Origin: Lyngbya sp. PCC 8106
GTDB lineage: Bacteria > Cyanobacteriota > Cyanobacteriia > Cyanobacteriales > Microcoleaceae
Direction: 5' to 3'
DNA: 64,000 nt
NCBI RefSeq assembly: GCF_000169095.1
Contig: NZ_AAVU01000023.1
Location: 36,836 to 100,835, forward strand
Shown here: piece by piece, positions 8,458 to 17,470 of the stretch
Numbering within the stretch: position 1 is the stretch's first letter
Layout: the number at the start of each line of letters is the position of its first letter
The notes under the pieces: generated by a model
What the model saw: the letters and a program-made list of their open reading frames with translations, nothing else
What the model was told of the DNA's origin: nothing
Databases searched by the model: none
Made by a program: the position numbers and the translations under genes

Positions 8458-11400
8458 CTATGCTTTTGGGACGGTAATAAATTTACTAGGCCATCCATAT
8501 TTATTCGGATAGAGAGTCCTCGTGCCGTAAGCATTTCCTGTAGGCCAGTTTGATTCTGAAATCAGAATCGAACCATCTGAGTTAACTCGTTCAACTACGG
8601 CTACATGACCCACACTTCCTGCACCGCCCACTCTTGCTTCCCATACAGCAATGCTAGGAACTTGCGGTGTAGATCTTACTTTAGCTCCACGCGCTGCGGT
8701 ATTGTCCCATGTTCCCGCATTGCCCAACATACTGTCTAAAGCATATTCGCTATAACCCAATTGCATCATACGACCGTGAGCGTACCAAGTACAATTTGCT
8801 CCTTTGCCAGGGAAGGGATTTCGCGAAGAAGTGTACTCAGACCAGTTCCGCCAGTTATTAACAAACTCGCTATAACTCATAATTTTCTGGGGTTGAGGTG
8901 ATGGAGATGTGGGAGTGCTACCTTCTTTGACATAGGCAGCAGCAACGTAGCCAACTGTATTTCCAACCTTGACCTTATACCAGTCTGTCCGATTGCCAGG
9001 ATAGTAAGGCTGGCCAGTGACTTTCTCGAGTATGGTCAACTTAGTGCCATTAGGCAAAGTCGATATCTTGGCTTGATTGGTACTCGGATCGCGACGTAAA
9101 TTTAGACCGATACTAGAATTGACGTATCCCGTCTTAGTCGAACTACCTCCACTGTTGGGAAGGTTTAACTTCCACTGATGGAAAGAGTTACCCGGTATGG
9201 GATTGGGGTGCATATATATGTGATTACCATTAGCACCACCCGAATCTAAGGCACGCCCCGTAGCTTTATTGACAATCAGATAAGCGTCACCCACTTTCTG
9301 GAGCTTCCAAAGTTGGTAAGGATTGCTTTTTGTAGGATCTGGGTGAACGTAAGGTAGTTTTCCGCCATTTCCGCCACCATCTAAGGCTTTCCCCGTAGCT
9401 TTGTTGATGATCATGTAATAATTACCGACCTTCTCAAATCCCCATTGGTGATACTCATTCTTAGAATTAGGTGATGAATGAGGATAAACAGAATTATTTT
9501 TGCCACCCGCATCTAGTGCTTTGCCTGTTGCTTTACTCACGACTGTAGAGAACTTCAACCCAGGAAAACGCTTGAGATTTCGATCTCGCAACCACTGTGC
9601 TGAAGCAGATAGGGTTCGTTGACGTCCATTAACCGTTCCCGTGTTAAATAACGCCTTGCGATTTGAGGAATAAACAACCAGGTTTCCATCGCCTTGAATA
9701 GAGAAATATGCACCTTTGTTGCCTGCGGTATCCGTTGCCCAAACTGGCTTACCACGATCATAAAGTACAACATTTCCATCAGTTTGTACTGAAAATCGAT
9801 CAGCATTTGTGCCATGTGTTCCCGTCGCCCAAATTGCTTTTCCTTTCCGGTCATACAACACTAAGTTTCCATCTGTCTGAAACTTAAATTTATAACCTGT
9901 AGATGTAACCCATTCTTGACCTCGCCGGAAATCTAAGTTAGTGCCTCCAGGCTTAAGATTAAAAGAGGTTTGTGTTGGTTTACTAGAAGACTTGACATCA
10001 ACATAGTAAGCCGCCACGTAGCCAGTCTTACCGTTGACCTCAATCTGATACCAGTCATTGCGAGAGCCAGTACCAGGGTTATAAGTTCCTCCCGTAACTG
10101 ATTTCAAAATCTTGAGTGGTGTCCCTTTGGGCAACTTACCGATAACACTGGCACCAACAAAAGAACCAGAACGGAAATTTAAAGGGAATGAACCAACCTT
10201 AGAATTGACAACACCCGATGTTGAGGATGGAGTCGGTTTAGGTGTGGTGGGATTGTTTGATGGAGGAGTAGAACCTGTTACTTTACCCGTGAAGAATTTT
10301 TCAATTCCACGCGCCACAGCAGTAGCGGCTTTTTCAACGTTAGCACGGCTCATCCCAGGAGCGTCGATAAACAGAGATTCAACCAAAACCGCAGGAACAT
10401 TGGTAGGAGCATTACGCAAAACGGAGAAATCTGCTTTCTTTGTGCCTCGGTTGGGAATAACATGATCGGGGAAGATTGCATCTAACTCACTGTTAATCGC
10501 TTGGGCAAGTTGAGCATCTTTAGCAGGGGCGTTTGAATGAGAATAAACTTCGTGACCTTGAGCATTTTTGTTAAAAGCATTTTGGTGCAGCGAAACGAAA
10601 ATATCATGTCCCGCAGCCCGTTGACCGATTTGTGCCAAAGATAGGGGTTCGTCTAAAACCTTGACTTCTGCACCTAGTTGCCGTAAATGATTGGCAATCA
10701 GCTTCACTTGATGTAAGTTCTCAACCGCTTCGGTTGTACCATAACCAACAGCACCCGGATCGAATCCTGTATTAGTAATACCGTGACCGGGATCGAGAAT
10801 AATTTTCTTCCCAGCTAAAGTTTTTACACTTTGAGTTGGTGTTCTTTGGAGCGTAGTATTAACAGAAGTTCCGGTTCCTTGTTGTGGTGCTTTTGAATTG
10901 AGAGTTTTATTAGCACTGTTGTAGAACTTCTCAAACATCTCTTTGAGGAAGTTTGACCACGAAGAACTCCGTAAATCCCCAAAAGGTTTCAAGAAATTAT
11001 TCAGGGCTGCTTGTTTAACAGTATCGGAACTAGGTTGAGGTTGAGGTTGAGGAGTTGGTTGAGGTTGAGGTTGAGGAGTTGGCTGAGGTTGCGGTTGTGG
11101 ATTGGGGTCATTTCCTGGTAAATAAATGGCTTGACCTATAGATAATCGTGACGCCTCTGCACTTGTAAATGGTGTTTTTCCTGCCGGATCTTTAGTGATT
11201 TCTGTCCAACGAGATCCATTGCCTAACTCCCGCTGTGCAATTCCCCACAGTGTATCCCCCACTTTCATTTCGTAACGATAACGAACCGCACGTTCAGTTG
11301 GGGTAACTTTTCCTTCTCCACTCCAAGTGGTCGGAACAAGTTGTAAATCGGGGTTATATTCTTCGGGTTGTGTTACCTTAGCCAAATGAATTGCAGCAGC

Positions 11401-14400
11401 AATATTGAGTAAACCCGCCCCCGTTTCAACATCCGGATTGGTATCTTGAAGATCCGTCGCCGTTGCTTTGATAATATCAATAACTTGGCGATAATTTAAC
11501 TCGGGATTTGCCGCCCAAACTTGAGAAATAGCGCCCGTAACTTTAGCGGTGGCGACAGAAGTTCCATCCATTGCCCCAATACCATCGCCAACAGTAGAAA
11601 TCACCGGATTCTCTAACGTTCCACTATCAGCAACAATATCTAAACCGTTGCCATAGTTAGAATATTCCGCACGGTTAAAGCCTTGCCAAGCAGAAGTTTC
11701 ACTATCGATTTGTTGAGCCGAACCAACGGTAATAATGTTATCAAACTGTTGGGAAGCCTGACCCAAAGCCGACATCACGCCGCCCTCATTTCCGGCTGCA
11801 ACCGCAACCAAAATATTATTTTGACGGGCATACTCTAACGCCGCCATTTCTAGGGGTGTGAATTCGTAGCGGGTGGTGACATTTCCTTCCGCATCAATTT
11901 GGGTTAAATCTAAACTCAAATTAACCACCGCATTGGGTTGTCCAGACTCGACAGCAGCATCGACAAACTCAACCAAAGATTCCGCCCACCGTCCCGAACC
12001 TATCGCTCGTCCCGCCCAAATAGGGGCGTTATTGTTAATTCCATCGATGCCAATTCCGTTATCTTGTTTAGCGGCAATTAATCCTAAAACATGGGTGCCG
12101 TGTTCGTTGCCTTCTCCAGCCGACAAAGTGGGGTCGGAATCGCCATCAACTTTATCGCTTCCCCAGGTAATTCGAGAGTAATCAATATCGGGATTATCCC
12201 CGCTAAAACCCGTGTCAATTATTCCAATTAACGGTTGATTTTCCACCGGGAATTCAAAGTCAATGAATGGTTCAACGGGTGTGGGAAGAACGGGTTGGGT
12301 AATTAATTGAGTTTCCAATCGTTCAATTAACTGTAATGTGTTGGTACTGACAGCAAAGTTAGGATTTGCTTCCGCTTGGGTTATTAAGCGATTGGTTAAT
12401 TGTTCTAATTGTTGAATTAAATTGCTGTTTACCGGGGTTTCTGAAAGGCTCTGATTCTGTAAATTGTAGGTCAGGTTTTCTAATCGATTAACCAGATTAA
12501 TCGTTGGAGATTCAGAAGTTGATGTTGGCGAAGTTTCAGAGAAATTATTTTCAACGTCTTCAAATTCAGTAGTTTCAACGGGTAAAGTTGAACTTTCAGA
12601 ACTATTATCGACATCAATAAATTCTGTTTCTTCGGTTTTCTCAACGCCAGAATTATCTAAATTTTCCTCAACTTCAACGCTTTCAGACTGTTCAATTTCT
12701 TCAACAAAAGAATCTTCAGAAATTTCTTGAAGTTCAGTTTCTTCTAATTCCGCTTCGGCTTCTTTGGCGAGGGTAGTTTCTAAATTATTTTCAACTTCCT
12801 CTACAACAGAAGTTTCAGAATTATCTGCAATTTCAATAACTTCTAATTCTTTGGCTTCCTCTACAACAGAGGTTTCAGAATTGTCCGCAATTTTAATAAC
12901 TTTGGATTCTTCAACTTCCCCTACAATAGTTGAACTTTCTGAACTCTTATCGATAACTGTTGGTTCAGTTTGGGAGGTAGAACTTTCAGAATTTTCCTCA
13001 GCTTCGATAACTACCGATTCTTCAGCTTCCTCCACAGTAAGGGTCGATAAGTTTTCCTCAACAACAGGATTTTCCGAATTATCTACAATTTCAATAACTT
13101 CGGATTCTTCAGTTTCCTCAACAACAAAAGTTTCAGAATTCTCTGCAATTTCAATAACTTCGGATTCTTCAGTTTCCTCAACAACAAAAGTTTCAGAATT
13201 CTCTGCAATTTCAACAGATTCCGACTCATCCGTTTCCTCAACAGTTAGATTTTCTGAACTCTCATCGATAACTGTTGGTTCGGTTGGGAAAGTGGAACTT
13301 TCAGAATTTTCCTCAGTTTCATTAACAATAGATTCTTCGGTTTCATTAACAACAGATTCTTCAGTTTCCCCTGCAATAGAAGTGTCTAAATTTTCCTCTA
13401 TTTCGGTAGCGTTCGATTCTTCAGTTTGTTGAACGATAGGAGTCTCTCCACTATCTTCTATTTCAACAAGTTCAGACTGTTCAGTTTCCTCAACAACAGC
13501 AGTAGATAAGTTTTCCTCAACTTCAGTTTCTTCTAACTCCGATAATGATTCCTCAATAACAGGAGTTTCTAAGTTGTCTTCAATTTCAGTAATTTCTGAT
13601 TGTTCGACAGAAGTTTCTAAGTTGTCTTCAATTTCAGTAACTTTTGATTCTTCAGTTTCCTCAACAATGGACGATGCTAAACTCTCCTCAACCTCAATTT
13701 GTTCCGACTCCGGTTCGGTTAATTCTCCGACAGAATAATCCAAATTATCTGCAATTTCAACAACTTCTGACTCCTCAATAACAGGAGTATCTAAGTTCTC
13801 TTTGTTTTCACTAACTTCTGATTCCTCAACAACGGGATTTTCTAAATTGTCTTCGATTTCAACAACTTCTGATTCTTCAACTTCCAATTCAGTAGATTCT
13901 ACCAATTCAGTAGATTCGTCTTGAGATTGTTCCTCCTCTGAAAGTTCGACAATTTCATTACCGATGACTTCGGTTTCTACAACTTCAGAATTGAATACCT
14001 CCTCATCAATTTCTATTTCGGTTTCAGATTCTTCCTCATCCAGTAAATCTTCTAACTCAGTCAGGAGATTTGATAGATTATTTTCAATTTCAACAATCGG
14101 TTCATCCGGGGTAATATAAGGTTGAGCGTATTCAATCAATGCTTGACCCATATCGGAAGAACGCCAATCTTTATTCGGATTGACAACTTCATCTAAATGA
14201 ACCGCTTCTCCACTTGCACCCCGCACCTGAAAGATGATATCGTTGTAATCGTGATCACTTTTATTATCTACTCGCAAATCTTCAAATACAAAAGTATTCC
14301 CATCTCCGGTAACATCCGCAATTTGTCCGAGTTGAAAACCATCTTCTGGATTTGCATTTGACAGAGAAAATAAAGGTCGAATATTTCCTTCTGCATTGGG

Positions 14401-15657
14401 ATTATCAAAAACTTGCTGAACTTTTCCATTCGGAATCAACATCATTGCAAATTTATCCCCCGGACGCATATTAAAGGTTTTTACACCCAAATATTCTCCC
14501 CGGTTAACATCTGCTTCTCCACCCATTCCTCCACTAAATTTTGCACCTTCGTGTCCATCGGAAATCACAACATGACCGAGTTCAGAATCACTCAACGCAC
14601 GGTTAGAGGCTTCTTGAATAAACCCTTCTAAGCTTAGGTCTAACTCCTCCATTCCTTCCAAACTGAAGATGGCGACTTCACCCCAACCAAATCCTCCACC
14701 ATCAAACAGATAATCAATTCCAATTTCCCCGGTTTCTCCAACGGTAAAGATACCGGAGTCAAAGTTAAAGTCAATAGGAGAACTGACAATTTCTTCGAGA
14801 ATTTCGCCGTTGCTATCAGTTTCGTTTTCGCTTTCGTTTACTGTATCGGTGTCGTTAAAGTCTTCAGTCTCAGAATAAGTCGATGATTCGGTTTCTTCTA
14901 TTGATTCATCTAACTCTGCTTCTGTAGTTGTTTCTACGTCTTCTGTTGTAGATTCTTCTAAGGTTGAAACTTCAGAAATTTCTTCAAGTTCGGATGCAGT
15001 TTCTTCTGTCGGAGATTCTTCTAAGCTTGAAACTTCAGATATTTCTTCGGATGAGGACGCGGTTGCTTCTGGTTCTTCTAAGGTTGAATCTTCAGATATT
15101 TCTTCAGATGAGGATACAGTTTCGTTTTGATTTTCGGTTGAACCCTCCTCAACTTCTGATGAAAATTCTAAGTCTGATGAGGATTCTTCGTTAACTTCGG
15201 GTGAGGTATTTAAAGTTGTTTCTATTATTTCAGTTTCGGAATTTTCGTTAAGTTCTGATAAAGATTCGGCTTCGGATATAATTTCTTCGTTAGATTCTGC
15301 TAAATTTTCCTCGGAAGTCTCAGAATTATCTTCAATTTCTAATTCTTCGAGTTCGGTAATGAAAGGAATTTCAACTTCATCAACTTCGTCTAGGTTAGAA
15401 AGTTCGACGGGGGTTAAATCTTCTTCTGATGCGGTTTCAACTTCCTCCTCAAGTTCGCTTTCGATTTCATCCGGTAATTCACTCTCAATAATAATGGGGT
15501 CAGGACTATCATCTCCTCCATCGACCAAACCACTCGGAGTCAATATCGATTCTAGGATAAACGTTTCTTGAGACGGAGGTTTTTTAGATTGGGACTGAAA
15601 ACCCGATGCGGATTGACGTCGATTAGAAGAACCGAGCAAATTTTTGAATAAACCCAT
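8458..15657 (-). CDS. Giant secreted multidomain protein: DUF4114, acidic repeats, subtilisin, LysM, amidase, SH3, lectin-like, CHAP
   Basis: About 2,400 residues. Domains in order, with plus-strand positions: DUF4114 (~14790-14120; FVFEDLRVDNKSDHDYNDI); a Ser/Glu/Val-rich repeat tract (~14100-12540); peptidase S8 (~12240-11420) with Asp in DTGFSG, His in HGTHV, oxyanion Asn in AAGNEGG and Ser in GTSVA; LysM (~11290-11120); a Pro-Gln linker; an amidase_3 domain (~10825-10290) with DPGHG, SLHQNA and the catalytic Glu in VESLF; SH3b; bulb-type lectin repeats (QTDGNLVLYD and two more); ricin-like QxW repeats; a second SH3b; and a CHAP domain (Cys in NCTWYA, His in GHVAVVE). It can plausibly cut both protein and peptidoglycan. 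A cell-wall remodelling, autolytic or attack role is inference. The ATG at 15657 is preferred over the GTG at 15672. No Sec signal peptide is visible. Confidence 0.9.
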   Translation of the reverse strand: MGLFKNLLGSSNRRQSASGFQSQSKKPPSQETFILESILTPSGLVDGGDDSPDPIIIESELPDEIESELEEEVETASEEDLTPVELSNLDEVDEVEIPFITELEELEIEDNSETSEENLAESNEEIISEAESLSELNENSETEIIETTLNTSPEVNEESSSDLEFSSEVEEGSTENQNETVSSSEEISEDSTLEEPEATASSSEEISEVSSLEESPTEETASELEEISEVSTLEESTTEDVETTTEAELDESIEETESSTYSETEDFNDTDTVNESENETDSNGEILEEIVSSPIDFNFDSGIFTVGETGEIGIDYLFDGGGFGWGEVAIFSLEGMEELDLSLEGFIQEASNRALSDSELGHVVISDGHEGAKFSGGMGGEADVNRGEYLGVKTFNMRPGDKFAMMLIPNGKVQQVFDNPNAEGNIRPLFSLSNANPEDGFQLGQIADVTGDGNTFVFEDLRVDNKSDHDYNDIIFQVRGASGEAVHLDEVVNPNKDWRSSDMGQALIEYAQPYITPDEPIVEIENNLSNLLTELEDLLDEEESETEIEIDEEVFNSEVVETEVIGNEIVELSEEEQSQDESTELVESTELEVEESEVVEIEDNLENPVVEESEVSENKENLDTPVIEESEVVEIADNLDYSVGELTEPESEQIEVEESLASSIVEETEESKVTEIEDNLETSVEQSEITEIEDNLETPVIEESLSELEETEVEENLSTAVVEETEQSELVEIEDSGETPIVQQTEESNATEIEENLDTSIAGETEESVVNETEESIVNETEENSESSTFPTEPTVIDESSENLTVEETDESESVEIAENSETFVVEETEESEVIEIAENSETFVVEETEESEVIEIVDNSENPVVEENLSTLTVEEAEESVVIEAEENSESSTSQTEPTVIDKSSESSTIVGEVEESKVIKIADNSETSVVEEAKELEVIEIADNSETSVVEEVENNLETTLAKEAEAELEETELQEISEDSFVEEIEQSESVEVEENLDNSGVEKTEETEFIDVDNSSESSTLPVETTEFEDVENNFSETSPTSTSESPTINLVNRLENLTYNLQNQSLSETPVNSNLIQQLEQLTNRLITQAEANPNFAVSTNTLQLIERLETQLITQPVLPTPVEPFIDFEFPVENQPLIGIIDTGFSGDNPDIDYSRITWGSDKVDGDSDPTLSAGEGNEHGTHVLGLIAAKQDNGIGIDGINNNAPIWAGRAIGSGRWAESLVEFVDAAVESGQPNAVVNLSLDLTQIDAEGNVTTRYEFTPLEMAALEYARQNNILVAVAAGNEGGVMSALGQASQQFDNIITVGSAQQIDSETSAWQGFNRAEYSNYGNGLDIVADSGTLENPVISTVGDGIGAMDGTSVATAKVTGAISQVWAANPELNYRQVIDIIKATATDLQDTNPDVETGAGLLNIAAAIHLAKVTQPEEYNPDLQLVPTTWSGEGKVTPTERAVRYRYEMKVGDTLWGIAQRELGNGSRWTEITKDPAGKTPFTSAEASRLSIGQAIYLPGNDPNPQPQPQPTPQPQPQPTPQPQPQPSSDTVKQAALNNFLKPFGDLRSSSWSNFLKEMFEKFYNSANKTLNSKAPQQGTGTSVNTTLQRTPTQSVKTLAGKKIILDPGHGITNTGFDPGAVGYGTTEAVENLHQVKLIANHLRQLGAEVKVLDEPLSLAQIGQRAAGHDIFVSLHQNAFNKNAQGHEVYSHSNAPAKDAQLAQAINSELDAIFPDHVIPNRGTKKADFSVLRNAPTNVPAVLVESLFIDAPGMSRANVEKAATAVARGIEKFFTGKVTGSTPPSNNPTTPKPTPSSTSGVVNSKVGSFPLNFRSGSFVGASVIGKLPKGTPLKILKSVTGGTYNPGTGSRNDWYQIEVNGKTGYVAAYYVDVKSSSKPTQTSFNLKPGGTNLDFRRGQEWVTSTGYKFKFQTDGNLVLYDRKGKAIWATGTHGTNADRFSVQTDGNVVLYDRGKPVWATDTAGNKGAYFSIQGDGNLVVYSSNRKALFNTGTVNGRQRTLSASAQWLRDRNLKRFPGLKFSTVVSKATGKALDAGGKNNSVYPHSSPNSKNEYHQWGFEKVGNYYMIINKATGKALDGGGNGGKLPYVHPDPTKSNPYQLWKLQKVGDAYLIVNKATGRALDSGGANGNHIYMHPNPIPGNSFHQWKLNLPNSGGSSTKTGYVNSSIGLNLRRDPSTNQAKISTLPNGTKLTILEKVTGQPYYPGNRTDWYKVKVGNTVGYVAAAYVKEGSTPTSPSPQPQKIMSYSEFVNNWRNWSEYTSSRNPFPGKGANCTWYAHGRMMQLGYSEYALDSMLGNAGTWDNTAARGAKVRSTPQVPSIAVWEARVGGAGSVGHVAVVERVNSDGSILISESNWPTGNAYGTRTLYPNKYGWPSKFITVPKA

Positions 15658-16075
15658 AAAAAGTTTGCACACCCTGTAGGTGAGTAGTAGTAGTACCCTG
15701 TTGCAGTTTTACTCTTTTATAAAACCCAGAAGAAAAATTTAGATACTCAAACGTAATATTCGCCTGGAAACTTTTAAGTTTTTTGTATCTTGTTAACTTT
15801 ATTTAAGCATAGTCTCTGCAAAAATAACACAGTAGATTTATGGATTTTTCAAGTTTAAAAACTCTCAGTAAATTTACTGAGTTTTAGCTGAATTTTTAGT
15901 TTAATAAAGTTTATAAACCAGTTAACTATTGGGTTGGCTGTAATAAAACTATCCCCAAGTTTTTATTTTTGCCAAAAGTTAATTATATAAATAAATGTTG
16001 ATTTAATTGGCTATTTTAAATTGCTTAAAGTTCTGATAGCATACTAAAAGCATACCTCAACCAATTCAAGCTACT
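15658..16075. other. AT-rich divergent intergenic region
   Basis: This spacer separates the minus-strand giant gene from the plus-strand RHH-like gene, so it should hold both promoters. It is very AT-rich with many A and T runs. A GTAGTAGTAG run lies just upstream of the giant gene. I see no coding frame of interest. A pair of GCATAC boxes near its right end is listed separately. Confidence 0.5.
16039..16055. promoter_or_regulatory. Candidate operator: two GCATAC boxes 11 bp apart
   Basis: GCATAC occurs at 16039-16044 and again at 16050-16055, an 11-bp period or about one helical turn, some 20 bases before the GTG at 16076. Ribbon-helix-helix repressors usually bind short direct repeats with this spacing in their own promoters, so autoregulation is a reasonable guess. 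No binding evidence is available from sequence alone. Confidence 0.3.
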
Positions 16076-16576
16076 GTGGTTACAAAAAATATTAGAGCCG
16101 TTACCTACCTTCCGCCCAAATATCACCAAAAACTAAAAGACTATGCCAACCAGAAAAATTTAACCGAAAGTGCCACATTAGTTGAAATCGTCAAACAGTT
16201 TTTTGAGGGGAATTCCCCACAGAATAATTCACCGGATAGAACAATAATTGAAGAAATAGTCAAAGAACAATTGGCGGGGACGGAAGCGGAAATCGTAACC
16301 CTTAAAGCTCAAATGGAACAAATGCAGCAACTTCTGGCGGGTGTAATGTCGGGAAAAACAACCGCTCGAAAAACTCGTTCGACCCCTTCTTTTGTTAAAC
16401 CCAAACTGCAACCGTTGAAAGCTGAAGATTTAGCCAATAGACTGGGGGTAACTCCCGAGACAGTCGAGAAAGAAGCCCACCGGGGTAACGAACACTTCCT
16501 CGCTTGGAGTAAAAGTAAAGATATCGGACGAGTCTCTTGGGAAAAACGGGGCGAACTTTATTATCCTATACGATAG
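16076..16576 (+). CDS. Ribbon-helix-helix-like DNA-binding protein with C-terminal helix-turn-helix module
   Basis: The 166-residue protein begins at GTG. Residues ~5-45 (IRAVTYLPPKYHQKLKDY, NLTESATLVEIVKQFF) fit a CopG/Arc-type ribbon-helix-helix. A short coiled coil (EAEIVTLKAQMEQMQQLLAG) follows. The last ~55 residues (LKAEDLANRLGVTPETVEKE, then FLAWSKSKDIGRVSWEKRGE) look like a helix-turn-helix with a small wing. The same C-terminal module recurs at 50640-50864 and, on the minus strand, at 28697-28888. Such combinations suit a plasmid copy-number or partition regulator, which is inference. A consensus promoter and a Gly-rich small ORF lie directly downstream. Confidence 0.7.
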   Translation: MVTKNIRAVTYLPPKYHQKLKDYANQKNLTESATLVEIVKQFFEGNSPQNNSPDRTIIEEIVKEQLAGTEAEIVTLKAQMEQMQQLLAGVMSGKTTARKTRSTPSFVKPKLQPLKAEDLANRLGVTPETVEKEAHRGNEHFLAWSKSKDIGRVSWEKRGELYYPIR

Positions 16577-16634
16577 CGGAACAACTAAACTATATTGTTT
16601 TTAATGACATTAAGGAGAATGTTTTGTCTATTTT

Positions 16635-16663
16635 TTGACAGCCTCTATTTTTGCATCTATAAT
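16635..16663 (+). promoter_or_regulatory. Consensus sigma-70-type promoter
   Basis: TTGACA at 16635-16640 and TATAAT at 16658-16663 are separated by exactly 17 bases, a perfect match to the housekeeping consensus. Copy 2 of the block keeps both hexamers and the 17-base spacing (50924-50952) although the spacer bases differ. Transcription would start near 16670 and reach the Gly-rich ORF at 16889 after a leader of about 220 bases. A short palindrome (ACAAT-N4-ATTGT) lies in that leader in both copies. Confidence 0.65.
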
Positions 16664-16778
16664 ATCAATTATACAACAAAACCTTTGCCGATTATTCAAG
16701 TAGGCGGAACGAGCATCGATTTCTGCCCTTACAATATCGATTGTGTAACGGTTTTATAATCTAGCTCCGTTCGCACGG

Positions 16779-17095
16779 GTTAAAGCAAATTAGTTGGAAA
16801 TGAATTCGCTTTCGGAATAATTCGGCTCAAAACCAGCCAACCGATTGAGTTAAATCCGATTAGCTGGAAACTTTGTACATCTAAATCAATGAAAATGTTT
16901 AAAACAAAATCCCGAACAATAGGGTTAAATTCGATTAGTTTTCAACAATCAGATCCGGGTAATGGAGGAGGCGGAAGCGCAGGTGGATAAACCCTACCGA
17001 TTGGGTGAAATTGGTAAGGTTAGAAACTACTAGCTTTGAGTTTCATCAAACCCCGTATATTACCCCGACAGATTGGGTTAAATCAGACGCAACTT
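16779..17095 (+). repeat. Degenerate tandem repeats of ~67-79 bp with GGGTTAAAT core
   Basis: Variants of the motif GGGTTAAATYCGATTAG occur at about 16779, 16846, 16922, 17001 and 17077, giving steps of 67, 76, 79 and 76 bases. Most units end in a GATT or similar just before the next core. Some units encode LNxIS in one frame, others DWVK in another, so the conservation is at least partly at DNA level. The same array is present in copy 2 with an extra unit. It could be a protein-binding array or the remains of a peptide-coding repeat. Confidence 0.5.
16889..16990 (+). CDS. Small Gly-tailed peptide (33 codons), candidate expressed micro-ORF
   Basis: ATG at 16889 opens MKMFKTKSRTIGLNSIS, followed by FQQSDPG and a Gly-rich tail NGGGGSAGG, then TAA. 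Two further ORFs with the same N-terminal segment and different Gly-rich tails lie at 51180-51281 and 51342-51437. A constant basic head and a variable Gly-rich tail resemble the leader/core layout of ribosomal peptide precursors. Against this, no strong Shine-Dalgarno sequence precedes the ATG and no modifying enzyme is adjacent. The consensus promoter 220 bases upstream supports transcription. Function unknown. Confidence 0.35.
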   Translation: MKMFKTKSRTIGLNSISFQQSDPGNGGGGSAGG

Positions 17096-17369
17096 CTTTT
17101 CATTTTACCAGTGTAAAAGCAATCGCTTTGCCATATCCTGCACAAGCTTATAAACTACCCGTGCGGGGTATTGATGAAGCTGTACGTGAAGTACCATTGC
17201 CCAACAGGTATTAAGTAATTCTCAGTAACTTCAGTCCAAGCTTGTAATTTTGGAATTTATAATTTTAGTTATTATTGTGATTTTAATATATTTATTGAAT
17301 TTTTATTTATATTATTTTTTCTCGACTATTCTTCAAGAGTAAAACTGCCGCAAGAATCAAACTGTTGTC

Positions 17370-17432
17370 TTTGAAGAAGCGCCTGAAAGCTAGACATATA
17401 AATTCTTTTAGTAGTGTTGGCACTTCGTACCC
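17370..17432. repeat. Partial MITE copy C
   Basis: This segment, from GAAGAAGCGCC through AAAGCTAGACATATAAATTC to GTTGGCACTTCGTACC, is nearly identical to the right part of the complete element at 49279-49530 (its positions ~49455-49515). The left part and the outer end are missing. It shows that the element family has moved or recombined here. Confidence 0.7.
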
Positions 17433-17470
17433 CCTCCCTCCGCCTAAACTCTCCATCATTTTCGGCTTCA

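Larger units (their letters stand above)
16381..17185. repeat. Duplicated block, copy 1 (RHH C-terminus, promoter, Gly-rich ORF, degenerate repeats)
   Basis: From the codons for STPSFVKPKLQPLK in the RHH gene to about 17185, this stretch aligns along most of its length with 50652-51635. The shared parts are the C-terminal HTH codons, a TTGACA/TATAAT promoter, a Gly-rich small ORF and GGGTTAAAT-type repeats. Copy 2 has an additional tandem unit with a second Gly-rich ORF. The two blocks are in the same orientation, about 34 kb apart. Confidence 0.8.

Noticed and set aside
12764..13432. Ser/Thr-rich plus-strand ORF of 222 codons
   Set aside because: It is the antisense shadow of the acidic repeat tract of the giant minus-strand gene.
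16619..16759. 46-codon ORF (MFCLFFDSLYF...) present in both block copies
   Set aside because: It spans the perfect TTGACA/TATAAT promoter, its putative ribosome site is only one base from the ATG, and about half or more of the codon differences between copies change the amino acid. The conservation is better explained by the promoter and leader.
17005..17214. 69-codon ORF in the degenerate repeat array
   Set aside because: It runs through repeat units in a frame different from the neighbouring units and has no ribosome site; the second block copy does not keep it as an ORF.
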